DNA from: Zychaea mexicana
Taxonomy: Eukaryota; Mucoromycota; Mucoromycetes; Mucorales; Lichtheimiaceae
NCBI RefSeq assembly: GCF_025766255.1
Contig: NW_026516771.1
Coordinates: forward strand, 62,001-126,000
Length of the DNA: 64,000 nucleotides
Direction: 5' to 3'
Position numbers and translations under genes: made by a program. The notes below the pieces were generated by a model that did not search any database, was not told the origin of the DNA, and was given only the letters and a program-made list of their open reading frames with translations. Positions 12,719 to 25,200 of the stretch are shown piece after piece. Position 1 is the first letter of the stretch. Each line of letters starts with the position of its first letter.

Positions 12719-13235
12719 TCATTTGCTTTTATTTCCATCACCCGTATTGTTGTTGTTGTTATCAGTAGTACTACTGCCACTCTCTTCCAAGTCTGCAAAT
12801 CCAAGGTTATTCATATCCTTCTTGTCCATCAGACCCCTAATAAAAAAATAAATTATGTATAATATATCAACAAACAACAACAACACACACACACACACAC
12901 ACACATGCATAATGCGACCTCTCTCTTTTTCTTTTAAAGTGTTCTTACTTGTCCATGCGACACTGCAGATAGGCTCGGGACAAATGTCGACATTCGCCAT
13001 TATTATTCTTGTGTTGCTTTAGACATTTGACATAATCCTTGATGAAATCCTTGCATTCCCCTATGTAAACTCCAATCAATGAGTTTTTCTTCCACCTTTT
13101 ACATTGCATAAAAGTAAACTGGACTGTGTTCAAAAGAGGTTGGAAAAACACACCCTGATGATCTATAGGGAAACTACCAAACAATGGTGGAGAGCCAGTG
13201 AATGCTTCAACATTGGGTGGTCGACCGTAACTCAT
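12719..13235 (-). CDS. COX19: COX19, twin CX9C cytochrome c oxidase assembly factor
   Basis: Small intermembrane-space protein needed for copper handling and assembly of cytochrome c oxidase. Exons 13235-13154, 13060-12949 and 12836-12719 give 103 residues. After an N-terminal PPNVEAFTGSPPLFGSFPID segment come two CX9C motifs: Cys30/Cys40 (ECKDFIKDYVKC) and Cys51/Cys61 (ECRHLSRAYLQC), followed by RMDKGLMDKKDMNNLGF, which is diagnostic of Cox19. The C-terminal tail is Asn/Ser-rich. The twin-cysteine fold is known to be oxidised by Mia40 on import. The next gene on the same strand starts its 3' end only about 210 bp upstream. Confidence 0.95.
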
Positions 13236-13446
13236 TGTTAGACACAGACAAAAGAGGAGAGAGAAACAAAATTTGATGTGGGTTTCCTTTTTCTGCTTTT
13301 TAAAATTATAGAAACGAAGAGAGAGAGAGAGGGAGAGAGATGGATGCGTTTGGCTCGATGCGAATAAAGAGAGGTATAAAGCTACTAATATACTGTTCAA
13401 TAATAGAAAAAGAGAGAGAGAAAGAGCGACTATCTGTGTGCGTCTC

Positions 13447-15841
13447 TCAAATGGATGCGCTCCATGACTGGATAGCATCGACCATATTCATGATCTTGTC
13501 TTGGTCACCGGTAAACACGTCTTTGATCGTAAACTGTTGACCATCGACAGCAACACCTTCTCGTCCCATAAATTTAAACGCAGCTACAATCGTGTCCAGC
13601 ATGTGCATATCATTGTTGTTGTTGCCATCTTCTGCCATGGGTGGTGGTGGTCGTCGTACTGGCTTTTGACTCAAGTTTTCGAGTAGATCAATCAATTTTT
13701 CACCATCGCGAAACGCCACAGAAAGGTCCTCTACAGGTTCTCCTGGAGGCAAGTTTGCATTGATCCAGTCCACATAATCCTCTGGCTGTCGTCCCTGCTC
13801 TTGCTCTTCTTGTAACATGCCCATCTGCTGCTCTTGCACATGTTGCAATGGCTGTTGTTGCGCCTTGCCGTTGGTGTACATGAGCATCGATGGGGGTCGA
13901 GGACGCATACGTCGTGCTACATCCAAAGATACGGTTGCGACGGGATTGGACGACATGACAGGAGCTAAAAAGCAGATAAATTGAGTGTTATTTTTATTGA
14001 CAGTTTCGAAATCAGGAGGGAGAGAAGGGAGAGAGAAATATTCCCTCCTTTTATTCAGGCCTTTTTTTTTCCCTCCCCTCCTCTAATAAAAAAGTATTAA
14101 GCTTGCTTCTTAAGAAAATAAAACTTACTACTAATGTCACGAGCAATGGTGGTTTTGATCAAGACTTGGATCCATTTCCGCATCGACTCTTCTGTGTCGG
14201 TGTAAAAGTAAAAAGTACGCTCACGATCATGTTGCGCCTTGAAACTGTACTTGCCGCTGTGACACGAGTCGTCCACAACAATACGGTAGCCGCGTAGATT
14301 GATGATGCCTTTCATACGCACATCCTTGGGACTCTTGAAATAAAAGAGGTTGGGTCCTTTTAAAACAAACCAGCGTTTGTTCCATGTCTTGTACTTGTCT
14401 CCCTGTTTGTGTAACCACCCTTCGTGTTCGGGTGCTTGGAACGCATGATTGTTGTTGTTGTTGTTGCTGTTGTCTTGTTGGCTGTCGATTGATGCTACTG
14501 ACAATTTCCTCGTAGCATTGACGTCCCTAAAAAACCACAGAGAGAGAGAGAGAGACAGTGAGTATTGGATTAATCAACTTTCTCTCTCTGTGTGTTGTGT
14601 GTGTGTGATATTTGAATAACTTACAAAGGCTGATCAGGCATGGCACAAGAACCGATCGAAGACGTTGAAATGTTAGAATCGGACATCCAGTGGTTGCTGT
14701 TTCCACCCGTCGTTGTAGCGCTCGAGAATGTGCTTGCATCCACACGTGGATGTTGTTTGGGCGAAGCGGCAGCCGCTGACGAGGTAGAGGAATACAGACT
14801 AGCTGTCTTTTTTGTGGTAGTAGTAGTAGTAGTAGTAGTAGTAGCAGTAGTAGTAGAGGAGGATGACATTGGAAGAGGAACCGGCTCTTCGTGATGGTTG
14901 TTGTTGGTAGTCGTGCTACGGAAGGTGCCACTCGATGATGATGAAGTGGATTTTTTCGAAGACATGCTGTGGAACGTGTTGGACCGACTGATGGAAGCAG
15001 CAGACCCTAGGCTTTGTGGAGAAATGGGTCGCTGATGATGTTGATGTTGATTGTTGTTGTTGGGAGCCAAGCTGTTGCGTTGTGAAGTGTCGGAATCCAC
15101 AGGAGACGGTGGTGCACATCGAGAAGCACGCTTTGGCGGCGGAGTTGCAACAGGACGCAAGTCGGTGTTGATGGCCTGAATGATCTTGTATCGTTTACCA
15201 TACGTCGCAATGCCCAATTCCTTGAGCGTATCCATGGTCAAACCCAACAATATATCGCCCGTTATTTCTTGTTCTATAATAGAAGGTATGTGTAAGTTTA
15301 TATTTTGCCAAAAAACCAAATAGTCCTGCCTCCTCCTCTCCTGTTCCTGGTGATTTTTGTTTATTACCGATAAAGTTGTGGGACACAGATCCTAATCCGA
15401 CCGATTCAAGCCAATATGCGACCTGTGCAGTATTCCAATCTTCTGTACGAGTACCCACTGCACCACATTCTTCTTCGCGGCCGACAGTCATTGACAGAGT
15501 CGAGGGTGAGGAGGAATACATGAACGAGTTGCTGTTACTGTTGTTCACAGCGCTACCGTTGACAGGCTTTTCGGCCGAAATGTAATTCATAGGGAACAAG
15601 CCAACATGACCTTGAACGTTGCGGCCCTAGAAAACAAGTCGGTTTTAGCTTTCTTTATCTTCTATAATCCATATTAAAAATATCAAACTAAATACAGATC
15701 TAAAGTACTCACTTGCCACCAACCATCCATGTACTTTTCATCTCGTTCGAGAACAGCAATGGGGTCACCCACATTAAAGTTAATCTCATCTTCGTTTTCG
15801 GCTTCAAAATTATGGATCGCGTATACAATTTCGTGTGTCAT
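13447..15841 (-). CDS. Boi1/2-Pob1-like polarity scaffold with SH3, SAM, PH and CH domains
   Basis: Exons 15841-15713, 15626-15368, 15273-14625, 14526-14129 and 13964-13447 give 650 residues with consistent phase. Domains in order: SH3 (about 4-61; YAIHNFEAENEDEINFNVGD..GWWQGRN..GLFPMNYI), SAM (about 103-168; WNTAQVAYWLESVGLG..LGIATYGKRYKIIQAI), a long Ser/Thr/Asn-rich linker with a poly-T run, PH (about 379-475; HEGWLHKQGDKYKTWNKRWFVLKG..IQVLIK) and a C-terminal calponin-homology-like domain (about 533-648; DYVDWINANLPPGE..DGEKLIDLLENLS). SH3-SAM-PH is the plan of yeast Boi1/2 and fission yeast Pob1, which link Cdc42, the exocyst and formin at growth sites. The added CH-like domain suggests direct contact with actin or an EB1-type partner; that is inference. 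Two overlapping donors are possible at the end of exon 4; GTAAGT was chosen. Confidence 0.9.
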
Positions 15842-18800
15842 TGTTTTGTTGGTTGGATGGTCGAGTGGTTGCGGGATTAGCTTTTTTTTTTTTCTTAAAA
15901 AAAGAGAGAACAGAAACAAAAGGAGAGGAAAGAGGGCAAAAGAAGAAAAAAGAAAGTGTAGTAAGGAATATAACAAAAAAAAAAGAAAGGAACGACAAGG
16001 GTGGGTTGTTATTGTGTGTGTGTGTGTGTGTTAAGGGCCTATGAATAGGGCTTTTTTCTTTTTTTGTTCTCTTTCAAAGAGGTGTGTGAGTGTGTGTTTT
16101 GGGGCTTAAGGAAAGGAAAAGGTGTATGTGAAAGAGAGAAGAAGAAGAAAGGAAAACGAGGAAAAAAACCGAATATAATAAAGAGCAGCAGCAGCAGCAG
16201 TAGCAGTGAGTTGGTTAGTAGCAGTAGTAGTAGTAGTAATAGTAGTAGTAGCTGAGATGGTTTAAAAAAAAGGGGGAGGGTCAGAGTGCTCGCTGCAGCA
16301 TCAGCATCAGCAGCAGCAGCAGCAGCAGTAGTACTAATAACAACAGCAGTAACAGGAGGATACTATGCGTATTAGCTACTTACTGCTATATTAGAAACAA
16401 GGAGAGAACGTGCCAACAACAATGGAAACTTATTGTTATCACAAGCAACAACAAGAAACTTTTGGTTCGCTTTGTTTTACAGTGATGCAGTATGTTTTTA
16501 TTAAATCCATCTCAAACTTTGTACATACCTTCTTACTACGACAATGATCCCCATATTAAACCAAACGGCAGCACACCTTGGCGGGGCTTGTTTTAATTCT
16601 ATAAGCTGCATGTGTTTTTGCTGGTCAACGAATCTTCAACAGTTCGTCAGCTCGCTAAATATTACTACATGATTACTCGTATTCGTGTGTAGGTCATATA
16701 ATCGGGGACTCCTACTTGCAAAACTCGAGCTGTATAATATTACAAGTGATCTCCATTACATTGGGATGGTTCAAATGAAAATGATGGGACACAAAAAAAG
16801 AGTGATACATAGTAGTAGTGGTGGTAGTAGTGGTAGTTGTGTATCGAAACGATAACACAAAATCCGAGAAAGAATGGCATTCTTCCCTCATCGTAGTAAA
16901 ACCAACAAGTCGGGAAGATTTTCATATTAGACGCTCATTTACATATTCCATAGATAAGAATATCTGACCTTATAAAGAGTGTAAAGTATGTATATGTGTA
17001 TAAGCATCAGACGAAGAATGAATTAAAGGAGGCTTTTTCTATTTCGGTCACTTGTAAGCACACAACTCAATTTGGCTTCTATTCACAATAATAAGGTATA
17101 TATGAAAAGAAATAAAAAGGAGCAAGAAGAAGATAAATATGTTTTGCAGATTTGTACATATCTGAAAAGCGAGGTCTCGATTCTTCCCACTCCAATGTCG
17201 TATCCATAGTCGTACATATCAAATTTTATACTTTTTCTTTCTGTTTCGTTTACTGAAGTACATACATACATAGTAGTAGATGTATGTACATAGAGCAGTA
17301 TGTAGTAGGCGAATACTATTAATTTTGCTCTATCCCCTCCCCGTCGGCCTCTTCCCTCCTTATAAAGTGAATAGGTTTATATCGCAAAAACTTTTCAAAG
17401 TTATATTTTAATTTCTCATCAGACTCACGATATACAGTATAATAGAAAAAACGACAACGGTACATAACTGGGTCATTCCAGAGAACACGTTGTTGTCCAT
17501 TTGCAGATCAATCGTGTACTTGGGTCGCGAGTGTAGAAAAATATGCCATGATGCCAAATTTGAATGGTGGATTGTATGTGAGAAATACAAGCCTATTTGG
17601 ATCAATTTCTAGAAGTTTTCTCTTAGTCAGAGCTGCCGTGTGCCCTCCAATTGTTATGTCAAGGGTCAGTAACGAGACCAGAGTTCCAAAATATTCCTGT
17701 GGAAACTTTCACTGATATCCCAATCATCTGGATTACAACACCAATGACGACTCAAACCCGCTGTATTTTTCAGGGTTGCACATCAGAAATGACAGCCTTT
17801 GAAAAAGAAGCGGAAAAATGTATGATCAACTCCCCACGGGCTTGTGCCTGCCACGCTCTTCATGGCAAAAGTAATCCATCCATCGGTTTTTTACCAGGCA
17901 TATAGCATTTTCTGGCATAAGCATGTTCGCGCGAAAAAATCATTAAAATTTACACACACTTTTTCCCTTAACATTTTTTTTTACTACATGTGCTAATTTA
18001 TTTACAAAAGCAAAAGAGCCGAGTCTCCAGTGCAAAAGTCATTCAACCTAGAGAATTTGCGCATATAATATATGCAACACCGATCAAAAAGTACGCCGAT
18101 AGATCTCCTCCATGTCACTTTTTTCCAATATCGTTGTTATGCTTCTGCTGCATATGAACGACAGGGTAGATACGCATGCTGCGCGTGTTATCCCATTAGA
18201 AAGGAGTATCTATACATGCGCCACATTCATCCGTCAAAAATCAGGTTGGATGGCTTTGTGCCGGCCCCCGCCATGTCAATAAAGGTTGATTTAGTGCCAT
18301 TTATTGATTATTTTCCAATGACAGCTCGTTGATATAATGCGTGCTTTCGAACACACATGTGCGCTTTATCTAAAAATGACTCACTTGTTGTCTAGAAACA
18401 TACTGTATGTGGAGCTACAGTAAGATACTTGCAGTTGGTAACCTGTGTCGTTCTGGATCCGGTCGATCGAGACTGTAGCGGCCGGGGGTGTGTTTGAGCA
18501 ATGGGTGCACTTTGCCGTACAAGATGAACTCTCAGAGATACCGCTCCAAGACGGGCATATTGTGTGTGCCTTTAAATAGAGTGCTGTTATAACGCGCTCG
18601 ATGGCTTATCGAAACAACGGACTGCCCGAATCCTTTTCGATAAGGTTGCTTTAAAAGTTGTTATTTAGGACGAGCGGCAAGTCGTATGTAGTTGCTTGAA
18701 CATCAACAACCCCCAGAAAATGTTGACCAGAGCATTACGCTCAATCGTACTCTTTTTGTCGTATTTACGAGTATATGGGCATGACGAAAGAATAGCATGC

Positions 18801-19553
18801 GCGCCTTGGGTGCAACTCTAGGTAGCTCGAATAAGTTTGCTACATACCCCTTTGTGTCGAAAGAAAGAAAACCAATCACGACCCGTCGATAGCCCAGTCC
18901 CACAGATGCGCATTTTGGCCCAACAAACAAATATGTTTCGGACAGTACAGTATGGCTTTTTTTTCCAGCGCCCACAAGTACGGTTGTACCATTGAAAATC
19001 ACAGATGGCTTTTAGACCGAAAGCATCACCCACCCATCGTTGATTTTTTACCCAATGTTTGATAACCGGCTTCTCCAGTTTACATTGTTGATAGGATCAG
19101 GAACGACCCTTTCGGGAAGAAAAACAGAGCCACGGTGTGAAAAATTGACGTTGCGGTATGTTGTAGATCGTGTGCATCGTTTTTATTTCGTTCTGGTCAA
19201 TGCACAACTTGTCGTACCAGATAAGAGTCGATGTTTAAATCCTTGCAGAGCACCTGTTGGATAAAGTTGCTCGAATTTGATATGCTGGACTGGGTCGTCG
19301 GGAAGAGCCGTCGGTCTGCTCTGTATGTAGCCTTCCTTCCTTTACTCCGCATTCGTGCTGGCCAAATGCAGGAGCAACTGCATAAATCCGACTGCTGATA
19401 CAGATTAATAAAAGCTGAAAAAAGACGCGTCTTTAACTTTCTTGCTCTTTCACCGCACGAACGCTACTTGTCTTTTTTTTTGCACAACGTAAATATTGCT
19501 CATTCATTAGCGTCTTTTAGTCCATAAAATGTTGCTTACCATTAATGTTATAG
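15842..19553. other. Gene-poor region with trinucleotide repeats
   Basis: About 3.7 kb. 15842-16330 is a purine-rich leader or promoter zone for the scaffold gene, with GT, AGC and TAG repeats. 16330-17650 shows nothing coding. 17650-19300 holds several short open frames on both strands (for example 17651-17905 +, 18072-18332 +, 18703-19002 -) with fairly even amino-acid composition but no recognised motif. They may be decayed gene fragments or chance frames. GC content is somewhat higher at 18400-19300. Confidence 0.5.
16182..16330 (+). repeat. AGC/TAG trinucleotide repeat cluster
   Basis: Runs of AGC (16182-16200), TAG/AGT (16217-16253) and CAG (16294-16330), just upstream of the scaffold gene. 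Confidence 0.85.
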
Positions 19554-20442
19554 ATGTCTTCTTCAAACAACAACAATACCAACAATATCATCAACGACCG
19601 TCGTGCCCAGCATCAGTTACGCGTGGCAGAATCGCAAGATCGTTTGACCCTCGCTTCTGTTCTTGATTCCGGCAGGAAGCTCCAATCCGAGATGACAACC
19701 GTCAAAAACCAGATAACGGGTTTGACGAGCGTCATTGACGCTATACAACAAGAGCAACAACAGCAACATACAGCTGCTGCACCACTCGTTGCTAACGGCC
19801 AGCAGCAGCTGGTGTCTTCTTCCGTGACACAGGGAGTTGCCAGTTCAAGAGTGACTGTAATAAAAGAAAAGAACATGAGCAATCCAAGATAAAAAGCTTC
19901 CTATTGTCTGTTAATTATGGTATATCTGTTTTATTTCTATGGTAGGCGGCTATCCATTCATGCATCGCCAGTTTACCTGAATGTGATCGATGGAATTTCG
20001 AGAAGACATTTAGACATCGGGATAACCAGATAGTTACAACAGCTGTATTGGGCTTCGTTGCTACGAACCCGAGAACGAGTGGGTTGCTGAGCGACATGGA
20101 TGTTCGCAAAAGGGTGAGAGCGTACTTCAATACGCTACGCACCAAGTCGCGCACCACTGAGGAGACAGCTGCTCGACGTAGTGTGGATATCAGGCGGTAT
20201 CCGCGAGTCTACAAAGTTAGTGCGCAAAGGACGAGTGTATGTTCAAGTGCTTTCTGACGTAAACATTAACGCTCAATCACGTATAGAAATTGAAGACTCG
20301 CATTACCACACGCCAGCGTCATGTGGAGGATCCGGAGTCGCGCTTCCCTGGATGCGAGCGTCTCCTTCGGAGAGAATGCGCCTTGGAAATATTCAAGGAT
20401 GTGTTAGGGTTTGATGCAACTTTCCCGTCTGCCCTTTTATAA
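19554..20442 (+). CDS. Uncharacterised three-exon gene, basic DNA-binding-like middle region
   Basis: Not recognised. Three open segments join without a frame break: 19554-19856, 19946-20236 and 20287-20442, through introns GTAATA..GGTAG (89 bp) and GTATGT..TATAG (50 bp), giving 249 residues. The N-terminal third is Asn/Gln-rich with a likely coiled coil (RVAESQDRLTLASVLDSGRK). The middle has even composition (LPECDRWNFEKTFRHRDNQI) followed by a basic stretch (DVRKRVRAYFNTLRTKSRTT). The end reads ESRFPGCERLLRRECALEIF. The strong frame continuity across two splices and the regular composition argue for a true, perhaps still expressed gene, possibly of a dispersed lineage-specific family. The basic region might bind DNA, which is a guess. 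It is isolated from other genes. Confidence 0.6.
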
Positions 20443-22201
20443 TGGTATGGAAAGCTAAAGAAGCTGTCAAAGGCCATGGACAGAGCTTCTGGCGCATCAT
20501 GTGGAAGATGACCGCCAAGACTCTTCTTGGCTGGAACAAGGATTCAAACAAAAAAAACCGTTTGATTATGCCCTTCTGCTAAAATCCTAAGCAAAATTTT
20601 CAAGTCTTTTTTTTTTATGCTGGCCAGCAGATCAAATTTTATGAGGTTTTTTCCTCCCAACACTCTTTAAACCACTTTCTATCAATTTCTATATTCAATT
20701 ATCACATTAGTATCAGTTACCTATTTCCTCAGAAACTCGCGTGCTTTTATAATTATTATCATTGTATGCAATTAGTACCAAAGTTTTAACCTATGAATAA
20801 AATTCAGCCACCTTAACATTTCGTATATCATCCACAGATGCAATGCTGCATACTGTCTAGTCCCGTTAAGAAAATTCAGCTCCGATCAGTTTTTTCTTGA
20901 AGCCTACTGTGTCTTCAACATGTCATTTTTTCAATAAACAGCGCTTCAGATGCGTTAGAAAGGACGTTCCAAATAGATTTAACGCGAGAGATCTTAAAAA
21001 AATTAGAGGTTGAAAAAGTTATAGGCCAATAAAGTTTCTGGAGATTTAACTGAGGGCCGCAGATTTCGAACATGGAAAATAGCAATGTGTAACCGTTTCA
21101 ATAGGTCAGCAGTTACCAAAAAAGGTAGTTTTCTGTTTGTTGTTTTGTTGTTTTGTTGTTCGGCAAGTAGCGTATACAAAGTGAGGTTCATAGATCAAAT
21201 ATAATTTTTTTACCACATAGTAGAAAGTGGCCAAGAGTACAATATATTAAATGATACATCATACCATGCAGCATCCACTCATGGGCAGGACAGACCCATA
21301 ATTTATTTGCAGAGATTGACGCGGATACGGAATGTATGCTCAAAGACTGGCAGAAGCAATTTGTTTTCCACAATATGGTTATTTCTGCTATTACTGATGA
21401 CAGCCTTGAGGTGACTTTTGTAAATGTCCAGTTCTTCTGAGTGCAGTATAATGCTAGGATAATTAGCGAGGGTACAAAAATATGTTATGCACACCTTTCC
21501 GTACTACTGAAACTTGTCAACAATGATGTTTTTGCAAGAACAAAAAAAAAGAGTGCAGTCGCGTCAACATTTATAAAGTCATAAAATAGGTTGCACGACT
21601 TTGGCTTTTTACATCAACTAGCATCTTATTTTAAGGAGCACATCAGCAGACTGTATTGAAAAAGATGCAAGCTGCTTGAATGCCAGGTTGTTTATACAAC
21701 TGTGATAACATGAATGGGGCGAAAACGATACATTTGATATGTAATATCATAGTGTAGACACAGAGAATGCCTCTTTCCAACTACCGAGACCTATTATTGA
21801 TGTGAGTCAATATGAACAACACCGGATAGCAGTAATAACGTCAACCTTTACTTGACATTTTTTGTCATTTGAAATGTTTTGGGTGAAGATTACCTCGTAT
21901 ATTTTATCTTTTGTGAATAGCTATATAAGAGAATAGTATAAAAGGGAGAGAGATAATGTGCTATTTATAATAGAATTAATGTATGCTAAAAAGAAAAAAA
22001 AAGAATACGACAAAAAGGATATATGTACACAAATGAGACAGAGACAGAGAGAGAGAGAGCAAACGCAATAGAAATAAGCAAATATGAGAAGAAAAGAGGA
22101 GCAAAAAGACAGAAACGATAAGCATTGAAGGGAAAAAGGGAAAAGGCGTTGTTAGAGAATGAGAGAAACGAAAAAGAACCGGTGTGATTTTTTTTATGGT
22201 T
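20443..22201. other. Gene-poor AT-rich region
   Basis: About 1.76 kb, AT-rich. On the minus strand at 21500-21000, open frames such as PSIILHSEELDIYKSHLKAV and LWVCPAHEWMLHG look protein-like but lie in different frames and may be remnants of a gene. The last 250 bp is the 3' region of the MAP3K gene, rich in AG runs. Confidence 0.5.
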
Positions 22202-25200
22202 TTACCGAGGCTGATCTTGCTGCTGTCCATCATCATTATCTTCAGCAGCTCGAGCGATAGCATCCATGATAGAATTCGACATGACTGATCGTTGACTATT
22301 TGCAGCAGATGTGGATCGACTGATCGAAGGCGAGTTGTTGTCGTCACCACGATCGCCTCCGGGTAAATCTGTAGCATTCTTTGCAGCAATGTCACGGAAA
22401 TATGCCTGTGCTTGTTCTCCATTGATATGACTATTCGCTATACCCTCGATCGCAATGCTATTGGCGATACTGCGCACTAATGGCCGTTCATACGAATGCG
22501 TTGAACCGATGGACCGTGTAATCGATGGCTCATAGCCGTTATCATTATAGTAGTCGCCACTCGGTGTGGTTGGTGGCACATTATTGCCCGAGAACGACTG
22601 CATGACGACACCACCGGACGCCATAGCTGCTGCTGCAGGATGCTGCTGCTGCTGCTGTTCATATCCTTCGTAACCTTCATATGCGCCATTTTCATCCATC
22701 ATCATCATGTCTTGCTGATAATAATTCTCCAGGTATTGCACGATCCATCGATGTGATAAGAGTTCGTTGGCAGTGGGTCGTTTCATTGAATTGCGCGTAA
22801 AGCATTTTTTCAGGAAATCAATACCGTCGCTCGATAATTGGGATGCGTCGGGCAAAGGTGGATGGCCTGTCACGACATGATACATGACCGACCATTCGTT
22901 TTCGAGCGTGCTCCAGGGTCGACGGCCCGTGGCCATTTGGACAATGCAGCAGCCGAGTGACCAGATATCCATCGAGCCCTTTCGTCCCGTGTCTCCACCT
23001 GTAATTACTTCTGGTGCCTAGAACAATATCAAGTTTTGTGAGAGCTTCGAAAATACAAAACTAGTCCTCGTCACGTTGTTAAAAAAGAATATATATGTGC
23101 TTATTTACCATGTACATGGGAGTACCGGCCAAACTATTGACATTCATGTTCATCGTTGTTCTTCCCATCGTTTTCTGTCCCTTGGCAAGAATCTTGGCTG
23201 CACCGAAATCAGAAAGCTTCAGTTGACCTTGATAATCGATCAAGATATCTATTGTGCACCACCAAAAAAACGCATTTGTTAGTAAGGAAGAAGTAGTAAG
23301 ATAACAGTAGCTTGAGAACTTACTATCTGGCTTTATATCGCGATGAACGATATTATTGCCATGGAGATATTTCAAGCCGCTCAAAAGCTCATACGCATAT
23401 TTAACAATGTACACTTCGTCCTCAATTCGACCACCATGGTCCAACAAAGAACCCAAACTGCCGTTTTCGCAGTATTCCATGAATATATACACCTTGTCCC
23501 GATGCACCTCCTGTGTACGCATGGAAATTGTTTAGCACAAGTGTCGTCCCCTTTTCTTAAAAGAATATGTTACGTACCATGCCATAGTATTGGACAATGT
23601 TGTCATGATTCAACATTTCCATGACTTTCATCTCCTCCTTGATTGCCTTGTGTAAAGTCGACAACGAATTCGAGTCAGGGAAGCGAATTTCCTTGACGGC
23701 CATGACCGACGAGGTATCCAAATTGATGGCAAGATAAACAGATCCAAATGTGCCTGCACCGATAAACCTGCCCTGTTGCCACCTGAACGAGATATTTGAC
23801 GACGACGGTGCCAAAAACATCAACGACTGGTCCTCTGGCTTTTGATCGTCCAATATCTTGCCCACCACCTTCCGCGCCTGTTCTTCCGAATTGCGCGTGT
23901 TCTCCAACTCGCGGATCTTGCGCATCCAGACGTCGCGGATATACGTCACGCCGCCCGACGCACATGCTGTGTCGCTTGCTGCACCAAACGTCGAGCTCGT
24001 GGTGATATTGTCCTTGTCGTCCCGCTTGTTGCTCGTCATGTACTGGTTGCGTTTGGCAGTAACGCCGCGTGCTAATCGCTGCTGTTCTTCCTTGAGTTGT
24101 AGTTCGTGCGTCCATCGTGTACCGAGGACGTCAAAGTGCGAAATCAACAGGGCTATGCAGCGCGCTACTTTGCTTTGGAGTTTTGAGAATTCGGTTTCGT
24201 TCAACGCAAGGATGTTGACACCGCGTGTCATCAGATGTCCAAATTCTAAGGCTGCCACAGCCCAGCGGAACGTTTTGCGATCGCTCGGTACACAATCGTC
24301 CGTAATGAAGCAGATCCAGTCAATAGCCAGACGAACTAGTTTCAGATCGAGTTGTAGTCGTACTGCCAGTTCCAGGAACCGTGCTGCTCGCATGCCAAAG
24401 TCGCTTGCAAAGCTAAAACACTCTTCGACAAGCTCTTGACATCCCAAATCTCGCGTTTGATCTCGAATGGTGCTGACGCTCGTGATGGTCGAATCGGCGA
24501 GCTTGAATACGGTCAATTTGATCTTGTGCAGTTCCCTGTTAATCCGTGGTATATGTGCTCGATGCTCTGTCAGAATTTCAATACCCGAACTTTGCACTGC
24601 ACGCCAAAACACAGCCTTGACCGACGGCAGCGTGTGGGCATCACCAGTAACAAGTCGCATGCGCTTCGCTTTGGCTCCCAGATTGATGAAGGGTGTCGGT
24701 ATCTGTGCTACTTCGCCGTTCCATACAATGTTTTGCCAAGGTGTCAATATCAGAACGTAATCCTCGTTTTGTTCATGGGTGGAGCCCGGCGTTCCTGGCG
24801 CTATAGGTGCATTTCTGTCGCCGGCAAAACATGTTCGTATTAATCGTCTTATTGCGTCGTCTCGTCCGTACATGGATGGTGATGCAATGATATAAATGCG
24901 TTCCTCCTCGAATGATCCTGTGAGCACCAGGAAATGACCCGTGTCAACCAAGCAGGTCACCAGTTTCTCGATAGAGTTGGCATCGACCACGTACTCTGCT
25001 GCATTCTCAAACTGTGCTGTGAAAAACCTAAGAAAAAGGTCAGCATCCATAAATCAATTTGGGCCAGAGGCACCAAATTTTCTTGTTACTAATTGAATAT
25101 CACATGATCTTACCTTGCGAACTGCAGCAACTTACGCGCCCGCATACGCATGCCATGCAGTACTTTGGTATACTTGGCTTCGATTTCACCCTCTGATGGA

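Noticed and set aside
23675..24843. Long frames overlapping the MAP3K kinase region on both strands
   Set aside because: Shadows of the 1450-bp third exon of the Ssk2-like gene, which shows the real conserved protein.
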